A stretch of 64,000 nt of DNA from Candidatus Zixiibacteriota bacterium (GTDB taxonomy: Bacteria; Zixibacteria; MSB-5A5; GN15; JAAZOE01). Of this stretch, positions 52,833 through 61,459 are shown in pieces. Both the position numbers and the translations under genes were made by a program. Below the pieces are notes generated by a model that saw only the letters and a list, made by a program, of their open reading frames with translations, had not been told where the DNA came from and did no database searches. The stretch is from contig DAOUTW010000002.1 of assembly GCA_030668485.1 (NCBI GenBank), positions 1 through 64,000 on the forward strand, given 5' to 3'. Numbering within the stretch: the stretch's first letter is position 1; each line of letters opens with the position of its first letter.

Positions 52833-53573
52833 CTACCAGAGATCGGCCGGAAAGACAACATCGATGTAGGTACCGCTACCGGGATTGACACACAGCTCAT
52901 ACTCCACCGTATCGCTGTCGGGGATATAAACCACTCTCATGAGATGGTTGCCTATGGGAATGCCGCTGAACCGGAAACTTCCATCGGCATTGGGGTTGAT
53001 CGACGAAGTCGCCAATCCGCCCGATCCGTCGGGATAAATCAAGCTGATGATCAACGAGTCGTCATAGGTATTCCCCGGCATATTGATGTCGGCATCGAGA
53101 AGATAACCGGAAACCGAGTTATTCAATAAATCGGCTGACTTGGAGGCGAAAACCCGGTCGATATTCATCCCGGAACCGACCGATCTCAGTAAAGTATCCA
53201 TATACAGATAGTTGGCATTCCAGGCATCTCGCCCGAAATCACCGCTTTCGATATTGCCGCTGATATACGGCCCGTCCCAGGTCGCCAAACCGGGATTGAC
53301 AGCCAGATCGTTCAGGCTCGACGGCAGGGCGCCGATATCGCCGACATAACCGAAATCGCTTCGCGCTCCTCCGGCGTCGATCGCAGCATTGCCGACAATA
53401 GAACGAGTCAGCTCAATGAGTTCGGCCCGGGTTGCCTCGTATCGGGAGGTCTCGATCGTATTCGACATCTTCATCGTGGCCACTCCGGCCATGATCCCGA
53501 TGATGATAATCACCATGATCAGTTCGATCATGGTGAAGCCGCTCTGACTGTTTATCATCTTTATCCGCTGCAT
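52833..53573 (-). CDS. GspG-like pseudopilin with fused beta domain, array member D
   Basis: The prepilin peptidase site G|FTMIELIMV lies 13 residues after the start, with the usual Glu at +5 and a hydrophobic N-helix. The next 90 residues resemble the GspG/pseudopilin head (ARSDFGYVGDIGALPSSLND, WDGPYIS). A C-terminal carboxypeptidase-regulatory/CNA-B-like beta domain follows (VSGYLLDADINMPGN, GSFRFSGIPIGNHLMRVVYIP). It is the last gene of a four-gene array, overlapping the preceding gene by 13 bp. No secretion-machinery gene is nearby. Confidence 0.85.
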   Translation of the reverse strand: MQRIKMINSQSGFTMIELIMVIIIIGIMAGVATMKMSNTIETSRYEATRAELIELTRSIVGNAAIDAGGARSDFGYVGDIGALPSSLNDLAVNPGLATWDGPYISGNIESGDFGRDAWNANYLYMDTLLRSVGSGMNIDRVFASKSADLLNNSVSGYLLDADINMPGNTYDDSLIISLIYPDGSGGLATSSINPNADGSFRFSGIPIGNHLMRVVYIPDSDTVEYELCVNPGSGTYIDVVFPADLW

Positions 53574-54712
53574 GTATCCGCCGTGAATATTATTGATGAG
53601 CCGTCGGAGAAGTCGATGGTAATGGTCGCTCCGGTCATATCCACCGGTGCCCCGGTGCCGCCCGGATTTTGATGAAATTGTTCCGCCTGAATTCTGACGG
53701 AAGCACCATCAGTTATGGTCTGGGCACTGCTGAATGTCGCGACATCACCGGTTCCCAGAGCCGGATTGCCGGACCGAGCAGTTGTCCCATTCCAGATAAT
53801 GTTTTTATAATATGCCACCGGCGATCCCCATGTCAGGGTCATTGAGGTAACGGTAATTGCACTGCCACTGTTATTGGATACCCAAAAAACCAGTTTGAAG
53901 CAGTTGCCCGATGTCAGAGTATCGGAATCAGCCACAAATTCAATCCCGGTGCCGCCGCCACCACCTCCGGCAGTCCAGACATCGGCGGCCAGATAATACT
54001 CGCCATAGGCATCAGAGTTGGGACGCACCGAGACAAAGCGCCGCAGGGTATCATTATCGGGGATATAAATCAGTTCCAGGTCATGGTTACCGATCGGGAT
54101 CGAATCAAAATTGAAATACCCTCCCGGATCGACAGGAGCGGTCTTGATTATCACGCTCCCGGCGCCATCAGGAACACTCAACTGCGCCGATAGCGAGTCG
54201 GTGTAGTCGTTTCCCGGAGGGGTGCCGTCGAGATCGAAGATATTGCCGGTAACGGTATTATATAAAATATGGCTGGATAAACCGGCCAGACGACGATCGA
54301 TACTGCTTCCCGAACCGGTCGAGGTAATGGTGACTCCTCCGGTATAGATATAGTCGCTTTGCCACGCATCTCTTTTATAGTCATTTGGAATCTGTTCCAG
54401 ATCGTTGCCGATATACGGCCCGTTCCAGGTACCGTAACCGGGATTGGTCTTGAGCGCATCCAGATTGGAGGGCAAAGTACCGACATCGCCGACATAGCCG
54501 AAATCGGATCTGGTTCCGTTGTTGTAAAGATCGGGATTGCCGATGATGGCGGTAGCCAGTTGATCCATTTCCTGCCTGGTATCTTCGACCTTTAGGGTCT
54601 CAGCCATCGGCGCGAATTTCTTGATCGCCACGGTCGCAAGAATTCCGATGATGATTATCACGGCAACCAGTTCGATAAGGGTAAAACCGCGCTTTGTTCG
54701 AAAATAGATCAT
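53561..54712 (-). CDS. GspG-like pseudopilin with extended C-terminal domain, array member C
   Basis: The prepilin site is G|FTLIELVAV at residue 9. The GspG-like head has TRSDFGYVGDVGTLPSNLDA and WNGPYIGNDLE, followed by the same regulatory-type beta domain (GNIFDLDGTPPGN, YFNFDSIPIGNHDLELIYIP). After a glycine-rich linker (AGGGGGGTG, about 249) comes an extra domain of about 125 residues (GNCFKLVFWVSNNSGSA, ASVRIQAEQFHQNPGGTG) absent from members A and D. This domain has beta-sandwich character and two cysteines. The gene lies 30 bp after member B. Confidence 0.82.
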   Translation of the reverse strand: MIYFRTKRGFTLIELVAVIIIIGILATVAIKKFAPMAETLKVEDTRQEMDQLATAIIGNPDLYNNGTRSDFGYVGDVGTLPSNLDALKTNPGYGTWNGPYIGNDLEQIPNDYKRDAWQSDYIYTGGVTITSTGSGSSIDRRLAGLSSHILYNTVTGNIFDLDGTPPGNDYTDSLSAQLSVPDGAGSVIIKTAPVDPGGYFNFDSIPIGNHDLELIYIPDNDTLRRFVSVRPNSDAYGEYYLAADVWTAGGGGGGTGIEFVADSDTLTSGNCFKLVFWVSNNSGSAITVTSMTLTWGSPVAYYKNIIWNGTTARSGNPALGTGDVATFSSAQTITDGASVRIQAEQFHQNPGGTGAPVDMTGATITIDFSDGSSIIFTADTCSG

Positions 54713-54742
54713 TATCTTTTAATCTCTTCTCTTATCTTATCC

Positions 54743-55987
54743 TCAATATGTATAAGCGACAATCACCCACACCTGAGTACTATAGGCCGGGTTGCTGTTG
54801 TTGTGCCCATCGAGAGCCTGGCCGGCCTGAATATTTATAATATCGGGCCAGGTCCATGCCATACCGGTGGAGGGATTGGTTGTCCACTCCTGACTATAAT
54901 CATCCCAGGATGTGGTCAAATTTTGGGTACTGCCGTTATATTCGGTTGAACTGGTATAAATTGTTGGCTGGACGGCTCCGTTACCGCTACTTTTTCTGGC
55001 CCGGCAATAAATCGTGACACCGGTGATAGTACCGATTGATGCGGAGGGATCTTCGAGTGAGTACACATCGGTGTCGAATGTTCCGGATCCTTTCGATACC
55101 TGAGAGGTGCTGCCATCGGATGCAACCTCATCGACACATTCGTAATTCGAGGCACATCCCGAACTTGCCAGATCGGTAATAGCTCCGGCCCCATCAGGGC
55201 GCAAGGTGTCGACAGCGGAGGTAGGGGGGGGGGCTGCCGCGGTGAAATGAGCCGAGGCGAAACGATAATCCCTTCCACTCTTGTTTCGCGGAAGAATGGT
55301 GACGTATCGCTGCAAAGTATCCGACTCCGGAGTGAAAATCAGCCGGAGAGAATGAGTCCCGACCGGCAACGAGTCGAGTGTAAACGCACCGGCGGAATCG
55401 GGAGCGTAAGTTCTGGTTATTATCCCACCCATGCCATTGGGTATCGATATATTGATATCGACCGAATCGATATAAATCGTGCCGGGAACCGAGTCGTTGG
55501 CATCTCTGATACTGCCATCAAAGTGGTTCAGAACGTAATCGGAACCGGCATCGGCGATCTTTTTGGTCAAAGTGCTGCTGCCGCCGGTGGATGTTATCGC
55601 TGTACCTCCGGTATAGGAATAGGCCTTGCCCCAGGCGTCAAGGCGGTAGCCGTCGGTATCCTGAGTAAATCCGGGCTCTAGATAAGGACCATTCCAGGTG
55701 GTGTATCCTCCGGGATTCTGATTGAGCGCCTGCAGATTGGGCGGGAAGGCGCCGACATCGCCGACATAACCGAAATCGGCTCGGCTGCCGGCTGTCCGTA
55801 AATCCGGATCGCCGACAATCGCTGTGGCCAGCATTTCCATTTCCCGCTCGGTTTCGACGGTCCGGACATCATCGACCGAACTTGTCATCGACTGCATCGC
55901 GACCCCGGCAATAACACCGATAACGACGATCGCCACGATCAACTCGATCATGGTGAAACCGGATATGTTAGCGAACCTTTTTATCAT
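54743..55987 (-). CDS. GspG-like pseudopilin with C-terminal beta domain and C10 tract, array member B
   Basis: The prepilin site is G|FTMIELIVAIVVIG at residue 10. The head (SRADFGYVGDVGAFPPNLQA, WNGPYLEPG) and the regulatory-type beta domain (GSIRDANDSVPGT, FTLDSLPVGTHSLRLIF) match the other array members. A linker coded by ten consecutive C (55233-55224, about residue 252, AAPPPTSA) leads to a 150-residue C-terminal domain (LASSGCASNYECVDE to WVIVAYTY) of jelly-roll-like type. A slip in the C tract would remove that domain. The gene starts 2 bp after member A. Confidence 0.82.
   Translation of the reverse strand: MIKRFANISGFTMIELIVAIVVIGVIAGVAMQSMTSSVDDVRTVETEREMEMLATAIVGDPDLRTAGSRADFGYVGDVGAFPPNLQALNQNPGGYTTWNGPYLEPGFTQDTDGYRLDAWGKAYSYTGGTAITSTGGSSTLTKKIADAGSDYVLNHFDGSIRDANDSVPGTIYIDSVDINISIPNGMGGIITRTYAPDSAGAFTLDSLPVGTHSLRLIFTPESDTLQRYVTILPRNKSGRDYRFASAHFTAAAPPPTSAVDTLRPDGAGAITDLASSGCASNYECVDEVASDGSTSQVSKGSGTFDTDVYSLEDPSASIGTITGVTIYCRARKSSGNGAVQPTIYTSSTEYNGSTQNLTTSWDDYSQEWTTNPSTGMAWTWPDIINIQAGQALDGHNNSNPAYSTQVWVIVAYTY
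55224..55233 (-). repeat. Homopolymeric C10 tract inside pseudopilin gene B
   Basis: Ten consecutive G on the plus strand (C on the coding strand) stand at the junction of the regulatory-type domain and the C-terminal domain. Tracts of this length slip during replication, and a one-base change would shift the frame. Confidence 0.75.
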
Positions 55988-55989
55988 AT

Positions 55990-56796
55990 TTACCAGACAT
56001 CGCCGAAATGCTGCAAGTCGGCGTAATAATCGCGACCCGGATTCACCGCGATTTTCCTTCGTATAGTGTCGTTACCCGGTATATAAATCATCCTCAGGGT
56101 ATGCAATCCAATCGGGACTGAAGTAAACTGTGTCAGCCCGTTGGCGTCGGGATATTCGGTTGTTGTCGTCGTTGCTCCGGCGCCGTTAGGAAGGGTCAAC
56201 AGAAACTTGACCGAGTCACAATAGACCGATCCGGGCGGATTACCGTCGAGATCGGTGACCGCAATTATAACATTATTGCCAAGCAGGTCGGCGGTCGAAT
56301 TGGCGATCCGGCGGGTGATGGTCGATGGTCCTCCGGTGGAGGAAAAGGTATTGCCGGTTGGGGCGCTGTATGGCTTCCCCCAGACGTCGAGTTTGAATTC
56401 ATAGTCGGCGCCGGATGAGAATTTATCCTGAGTATAAGGACCATTCCAGGTCGCGTAGCCACCGGGGTTGGATACCAGGGCATCCCAGTCGGGAGGCAGA
56501 GCGCCGACATCGCCGACATAGCCGAAATCGGTCCGGTTACCGGCGGAAATCAAATTGGGGTCTCCGGCAATGGCGAAGGCGAGGCGTTCCATCTCGGCCA
56601 TAGTTTCCTCGGATCGGGAAACGTCCATAGAGCCGCCCATGGACTGAAAGGCGACCGCCGCCAGAATTCCGATGATGACGATAACTATCACCATCTCGAT
56701 CAGCGAATACCCAGCCTGTCCAGAGGCGTGGTAAAGCCTTCGGCCATTGGTAGGGGCGTGGTTTCCGCGCCCGAATATTTTATAAATTCCAGGCAT
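55990..56796 (-). CDS. GspG-like pseudopilin, array member A
   Basis: The ATG at 56796 (MPGIYKIFGRGN) has GGA 5 nt upstream; TTG at 56814 is in frame. The leader is longer than in the other members, and the prepilin site is G|YSLIEMVIVIV at about residue 29. The head is again GspG-like (NRTDFGYVGDVGALPPDWDA, WNGPYTQDKF), with the C-terminal regulatory-type domain (VTDLDGNPPGSVYCDS, VPIGLHTLRMIYIP). It is the first gene of the array and diverges from ricT. Confidence 0.83.
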   Translation of the reverse strand: MPGIYKIFGRGNHAPTNGRRLYHASGQAGYSLIEMVIVIVIIGILAAVAFQSMGGSMDVSRSEETMAEMERLAFAIAGDPNLISAGNRTDFGYVGDVGALPPDWDALVSNPGGYATWNGPYTQDKFSSGADYEFKLDVWGKPYSAPTGNTFSSTGGPSTITRRIANSTADLLGNNVIIAVTDLDGNPPGSVYCDSVKFLLTLPNGAGATTTTTEYPDANGLTQFTSVPIGLHTLRMIYIPGNDTIRRKIAVNPGRDYYADLQHFGDVW

Positions 56797-56884
56797 AATT
56801 ATCCATTTGAGCAAGATATAGTTACTCCCTTCCTATATCGGCAGTTGGATGAGGATGTTTATGATATGTAGAAACCTGTTTTGG

Positions 56885-56922
56885 GCTGTCGCGCAGGTGA
56901 CCTGTGTTAATTGCGCGACAGC
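56885..56922. repeat. 11-bp inverted repeat between divergent genes
   Basis: GCTGTCGCGCA (56885-56895) and TGCGCGACAGC (56912-56922) are exactly complementary with a 16-nt loop that contains AGGTGACCT. Being between divergent genes it is not a terminator; a regulatory site or REP-like element is more likely. Confidence 0.55.
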
Positions 56923-56965
56923 TAATATCCGGCCTCTGTCTATAGATTTCCCGCCATAATTGCTG

Positions 56966-56994
56966 TTGACTTACGTACTTAATTTCGTGATTAT
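56966..56994 (+). promoter_or_regulatory. ricT promoter TTGACT-N17-GATTAT
   Basis: TTGACT (56966-56971) and GATTAT (56989-56994) are 17 bp apart and would give a leader of about 14 nt with GGGAGAG before the ATG at 57015. Confidence 0.55.
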
Positions 56995-57014
56995 ACAAGG
57001 TTTAGGGAGAGAAA

Positions 57015-57884
57015 ATGCCCGATTTATATATAGTGGAATTTATAGGTCACCGGCGTGGGTATTACCATAATACTTACTACCATGCCCTGGAATCAGGAGA
57101 TAAAGTAATCGTCGAGGCCGAACGCGGTGAAGACCTGGGAACGGTCTCCAAGCGGGTCGGTGACGAAACCAAACTCAACCTGGATGAAAAACCGCTGTCG
57201 ATTTTACGGCCGTTCACTGAAGAAGATTTAGTTCGGCAGACCGACAACAAACAGGCAGAAAAAGACGCTATCGTCAAATGCGAAAAACTGGTTTCCAAAC
57301 ATGGCTTACCGATGAAACTGGTCGGGTCGGAATACCAGCATGACCGCAATAAACTGACCTTTTATTTCACCGCCGATCAGCGGGTCGATTTCCGGGCTCT
57401 TGTTCGCGACCTGGCGGCGATTTATAAAACCAGGATTGAATTGCGCCAGATCGGCGTCCGTGATGCGGCCCGCCGTCTGGGCGGATTCGGAGTCTGCGGC
57501 CTGACGCAATGCTGCTGCACCTTCCTGCACAAATTCGAGCCGATCTCGACGCAGTTTGCGCGGGAACAGAACTTGTCATTGAATCCGTCCAAGATATCAG
57601 GTAATTGCGGACGACTGCTCTGCTGCCTCACTTATGAAAAAGACCATTATCTGCAGGAGCTGGCTCGATTTCCGAAGCAGGGTGAAAGTTATACTACCGA
57701 GAAGGGTGAGGGTATTATCGAGGAAATCAATATCTTCAAGAAATATATGGTGGTAAAATTACCCAAAGGGGAGCGTGAAAAGATAACTTTGACCGATATA
57801 AAAAAGAAAGAACGTCATAAGAAATCTTTTTTCAAGAATTGGCATAAAAAACGCAAAGAATCGAGGGATAGCAGTGCTGAATAA
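57015..57884 (+). CDS. ricT: PSP1-domain protein RicT (YaaT)
   Basis: The PSP1 C-terminal fold is recognised by GDKVIVEAERGEDLGTV and by KLTFYFTADQRVDFRALVRDLA. A conserved cysteine cluster is CGLTQCCCTFL and GNCGRLLCCLTYE. In Bacillus these cysteines bind a 4Fe-4S cluster in the RicAFT complex, which affects RNA processing and competence. The C-terminus is lysine-rich. The last codons overlap the GTG start of metG by 11 bp, so both genes are coupled. In many bacteria ricT lies near metG and tatD, which fits this operon. Confidence 0.92.
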   Translation: MPDLYIVEFIGHRRGYYHNTYYHALESGDKVIVEAERGEDLGTVSKRVGDETKLNLDEKPLSILRPFTEEDLVRQTDNKQAEKDAIVKCEKLVSKHGLPMKLVGSEYQHDRNKLTFYFTADQRVDFRALVRDLAAIYKTRIELRQIGVRDAARRLGGFGVCGLTQCCCTFLHKFEPISTQFAREQNLSLNPSKISGNCGRLLCCLTYEKDHYLQELARFPKQGESYTTEKGEGIIEEINIFKKYMVVKLPKGEREKITLTDIKKKERHKKSFFKNWHKKRKESRDSSAE

Positions 57885-59805
57885 TTTCTACGTCACCACG
57901 CCCATCTACTACGTCAATGACAAGCCTCATATCGGGCATGCCTATACATCAATCGCGGCCGATTTCTTTGCCCGTTTCAACCGCCTCGCCGGACGGGAAT
58001 CGTTTTTTCTGACCGGTACCGATGAACACGGTACCAAAGTTGCCAATGCCGCTGAAGCGGCGTCGAAGACACCGCAGGAATTTTGCGATGAGGTCGTGAA
58101 GCAATTCGCCGACACCTGGAAAGTCCTGGGGCTGGCCCACGATTATTTCGTCCGTACCACCGACAAACGCCATATCGAGGCCGTATGCAAGCTGTTGACG
58201 GTTTTGAATGAGGCGAAAACGCCGGATGGCCGGGATGCCGTATATTCCGGCGTGTATGAAGGTCTTTATTGCACCGGATGCGAGAAGTTTTTGACCGAAT
58301 CGGAGATGGTCGACGGTATGTGTGCGATCCATAAAAAACCGGCCGAGGAACTCAAGGAGAAAAACTACTTCTTCCGGCTGGAACCGTATATCCCGATCAT
58401 TCGCGAACTGGTCGAAAGCAACAAGATGGTTATTCTTCCCGAGGAACGCCGCAAGGAAGTTTTGGGGCTTTTGAAGCATGGCCTGCCAGATTTTTCGATT
58501 TCGCGCGAGTCGGTCAAATGGGGGATACCGATTCCGTTTGATCCGGAGCAGGTGGCGTATGTCTGGGTCGATGCATTGCCCAATTATATCACGGCGATCG
58601 GGTATGGCGACGATTCCGATCAGTTCAAAAAATGGTGGGCCGACGCCGAAGTCGTTCACCTGATGGCAAAAGATATTTTGAAGTTTCATACCATATACTG
58701 GCCGGCGATGTTGATGGCGGCCGGTCTTAAATATCCCGACAAGCTTTTCCTCCACGGTTATTTCACCGTCAACGGTGAAAAGATGGGAAAATCGGCGGGG
58801 AATATGATCGATCCCAAAAAGATGGTTGACATCTACGGCACCGATGGCACGCGTTATCTGCTCTTAAATCAGTATCCGTTCGGGGTTGATGGCGATATCA
58901 AGGAGAAAGATTTCGCCACCCGGTACAATGCCGATCTCGCCAATGACCTCGGTAATCTGGTGTCGCGCATTGCCAAAATGATGATGCAGTATTGCGACGG
59001 CAAAATCCCGGAACCGAAATCGGATATTCCCGGTCAGGCGGAGATGATGGATATGGCCGAAGATTTGCCCGATGCGGTATACGGTCATGTCCTCAATTAC
59101 CGGATCACCGATGCAGTGGCCAAGACGCTGGAATTGATCCGGGCGACCAATCGTTTTATAGAAAACTCAGCGCCGTGGAAACTGGCCAAAGAGGGCAAAA
59201 TCGAAGATGTCGGAGGGGTGTTATATACCGGCGCGGAATTGGTTCGTATCGCCACCATTTTGCTTTTTCCGTTGATGCCGGATAAAATGCGCGAGATCAG
59301 GGCGGTCTTCGGTTTGAGCGACGATGATATCACCCTCGATTCGGCCCGAACCTGGTTCGAACTGCCGCATGGGAATGAGGTGAACCTGAAAGGCTCCATC
59401 TTCCCACGGCTCGACCCGAAGAAAATTCCGGCCCTGGTAGCGCCCAAAAAAGGGGCTGGAGGAACCGATGCCGATGGAAACGGTCTGGTGACGATTGACG
59501 ATTTTGGCCGGATGGAATTGCGGGTGGCATTGGTCGAGCAGGCGGAGCGAGTGGAAAAGGCCGACCGGCTGCTGAAGCTGCAAATAGATATCGGGTCGGA
59601 AAAAAGGCAGATTATCGCCGGTATTGCGGCGCAATATGAACCTGAAGATATTATCGGTAAAAAGATCATTGTAGTAGCCAACCTTCAGCCGGCCAAAATC
59701 CGCGGGATCGAATCGAATGGGATGCTTCTGGCGGCCAAGACCGGCAAGGAATTGAAACTGGTTACGGTTGACGGCGATATAGCCCCCGGCGCATCGGTCG
59801 GGTAA
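57874..59805 (+). CDS. metG: Methionyl-tRNA synthetase
   Basis: The GTG at 57874 overlaps the ricT stop. The class I signatures are HIGHAYTS (HIGH) at about 21 and KMGKSAGN (KMSKS) near 305. A zinc knuckle is CTGCEKFLTESEMVDGMCAIH. The anticodon-binding helical domain and a C-terminal EMAP/Trbp111-like tRNA-binding domain (about 540-643, FGRMELRVALVEQAERVEKAD) are present. Full length is 643 residues. It charges tRNA-Met for initiation and elongation. Confidence 0.97.
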   Translation: MLNNFYVTTPIYYVNDKPHIGHAYTSIAADFFARFNRLAGRESFFLTGTDEHGTKVANAAEAASKTPQEFCDEVVKQFADTWKVLGLAHDYFVRTTDKRHIEAVCKLLTVLNEAKTPDGRDAVYSGVYEGLYCTGCEKFLTESEMVDGMCAIHKKPAEELKEKNYFFRLEPYIPIIRELVESNKMVILPEERRKEVLGLLKHGLPDFSISRESVKWGIPIPFDPEQVAYVWVDALPNYITAIGYGDDSDQFKKWWADAEVVHLMAKDILKFHTIYWPAMLMAAGLKYPDKLFLHGYFTVNGEKMGKSAGNMIDPKKMVDIYGTDGTRYLLLNQYPFGVDGDIKEKDFATRYNADLANDLGNLVSRIAKMMMQYCDGKIPEPKSDIPGQAEMMDMAEDLPDAVYGHVLNYRITDAVAKTLELIRATNRFIENSAPWKLAKEGKIEDVGGVLYTGAELVRIATILLFPLMPDKMREIRAVFGLSDDDITLDSARTWFELPHGNEVNLKGSIFPRLDPKKIPALVAPKKGAGGTDADGNGLVTIDDFGRMELRVALVEQAERVEKADRLLKLQIDIGSEKRQIIAGIAAQYEPEDIIGKKIIVVANLQPAKIRGIESNGMLLAAKTGKELKLVTVDGDIAPGASVG

Positions 59806-59826
59806 CCGGAAGCGGGGACAAACATC

Positions 59827-60597
59827 ATGATCGACACCCATTGCCATATCGACTTCCCGGATTTCGACCATGATCGTGAAGATGTGATAGTACAGGCGGT
59901 CGAATTCGGTGTCGACCGCCTGATCAATATCGGGACCGATTTCAAATCTTCGCGGCGATCTTTCGCTTTGGCGAATTCGTATGAAAATATTTTCTGCACC
60001 GTCGGCATCCATCCGCATGACAGCAAAATTTTGAATCCCAAATTCCTCGCTGAAATGGAAACCATGGCCGACAATCCGAAAGTGGTCGGCATCGGCGAGA
60101 TCGGACTCGACTACTACCGCGACCTCTCACCGCGTGATATTCAAAGAAAAGCGTTTATCACCCAACTCGACCTGGCGATTAACCTCGATTTGCCGGTGGT
60201 GATCCATGTGCGGGAGGCGATGGAGGATGCGCTGAAAATAATCGGCCAATATGCCGGAAAACTGCAAGGCGTACTTCATTGTTTTCCGGGGACGGTTGAA
60301 GAAGCCGACCGAGTCGCCAATATGGGATTTCATATTTCGGTCAATGGCGTCATGACCTACAAGAATTCCAAGATGCAGGATTTGGGCCGTGAGGCTGATC
60401 TTGATATGATGCTGATCGAAACCGACTGCCCCTATCTGACACCGATACCGCATCGGGGAAAACGCAACGTCCCGGCCTATACAAAATTCGTTTGCGTCAA
60501 ACTGGCGGAATTACGGGAAATGAGCATGGCTGAAATCGACAAAATCACGACCCGTAATGCTGAAAAACTTTTTCGTCTGGTGGAGATATTCGGCTGA
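59827..60597 (+). CDS. TatD family metal-dependent hydrolase (DNase)
   Basis: The metal-binding motif DTHCHID at the start, together with VGIHPH, IGEIGLDYYR, VIHVREA, LHCFPG and IETDCPYLTP, define the TatD family. Members are magnesium-dependent nucleases with roles in DNA repair or RNA/protein quality control. It follows metG by 21 bp and overlaps the rsmA start (TGATG). Confidence 0.93.
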   Translation: MIDTHCHIDFPDFDHDREDVIVQAVEFGVDRLINIGTDFKSSRRSFALANSYENIFCTVGIHPHDSKILNPKFLAEMETMADNPKVVGIGEIGLDYYRDLSPRDIQRKAFITQLDLAINLDLPVVIHVREAMEDALKIIGQYAGKLQGVLHCFPGTVEEADRVANMGFHISVNGVMTYKNSKMQDLGREADLDMMLIETDCPYLTPIPHRGKRNVPAYTKFVCVKLAELREMSMAEIDKITTRNAEKLFRLVEIFG

Positions 60598-61388
60598 TGG
60601 TTAAAGCCAAAAAATCATTAGGCCAGCATTTTTTGGTCGATCCCCTGATAGTTTCGCAGATTGTCGAGGCTCTCGGCCCGAAATCGGGGGAGACGGTGTT
60701 GGAAATCGGACCCGGTCAGGGTGTCTTAACATTGCCGCTGGTCAATTCCAAAGCCGATATCGTGGCTATTGAACTCGACCGCCGACTCGCGCCGGAGCTG
60801 GAGAAAAGATTCAAAGATAGCGATAATTTCCGGGTTATGGAAGCCGATATTCTTGCCATCGATCCGGCCAGCGTCGGATTGGAAAAGTTTGCCGTGGTTG
60901 GTAACCTGCCTTATAACATCACCACCCCGATTATGAACTGGCTGTTGAAATATCATCCCGTTATCAATCGAGCGGTGTTTATGATGCAGAAAGAGGTTGG
61001 CGAACGGGTGGCATCACCGCCGGGAAGAAGGTCGCGATCGACCATCTCGGTTCTGACTTCTCTGTACTATGACAGCGAAAAAGTGTGCGATGTCCCGCCC
61101 GAATCATTCCGACCGCGCCCAAAAGTCGATTCGGCTGTGATACGATTCAGAGCGCACAAACGCAGTTATGACATAAAAGATATTGCCCGCTTCGAGAAAT
61201 TTGTCCGTTTTTGTTTTGCGAGCAAACGCAAAAATCTTCTGAATAATCTCAACGTCGCCTATCCGATCAAGCGCGATGAAATCGAGCAAATCCTTGCCGA
61301 AGTCTGCGGCAACCCCAAAATCCGCGCCGAACAGTTGGAGTTGGGTACTTTTATCGATCTTTCTCGCATCATCTTCGAACGATTGTAA
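60597..61388 (+). CDS. rsmA: 16S rRNA dimethyladenosine transferase
   Basis: RsmA (KsgA) dimethylates two adjacent adenosines near the 3' end of 16S rRNA. Motifs are SLGQHFLVD, the SAM site VLEIGPGQGVLT, VVAIELDRRLAPEL-like strand 2 (IVAIELDRRLAPELEK) and the catalytic NLPYNITTPI. The C-terminal helical domain is present. It overlaps the tatD-like gene by one base. Confidence 0.96.
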   Translation: MVKAKKSLGQHFLVDPLIVSQIVEALGPKSGETVLEIGPGQGVLTLPLVNSKADIVAIELDRRLAPELEKRFKDSDNFRVMEADILAIDPASVGLEKFAVVGNLPYNITTPIMNWLLKYHPVINRAVFMMQKEVGERVASPPGRRSRSTISVLTSLYYDSEKVCDVPPESFRPRPKVDSAVIRFRAHKRSYDIKDIARFEKFVRFCFASKRKNLLNNLNVAYPIKRDEIEQILAEVCGNPKIRAEQLELGTFIDLSRIIFERL

Positions 61389-61459
61389 ACCTTCACCGTA
61401 TATAAATCATCTTGTGTTAAGCGCCACGGAGGCGTAGTTTGAGCCTATAAGGAGATAGA

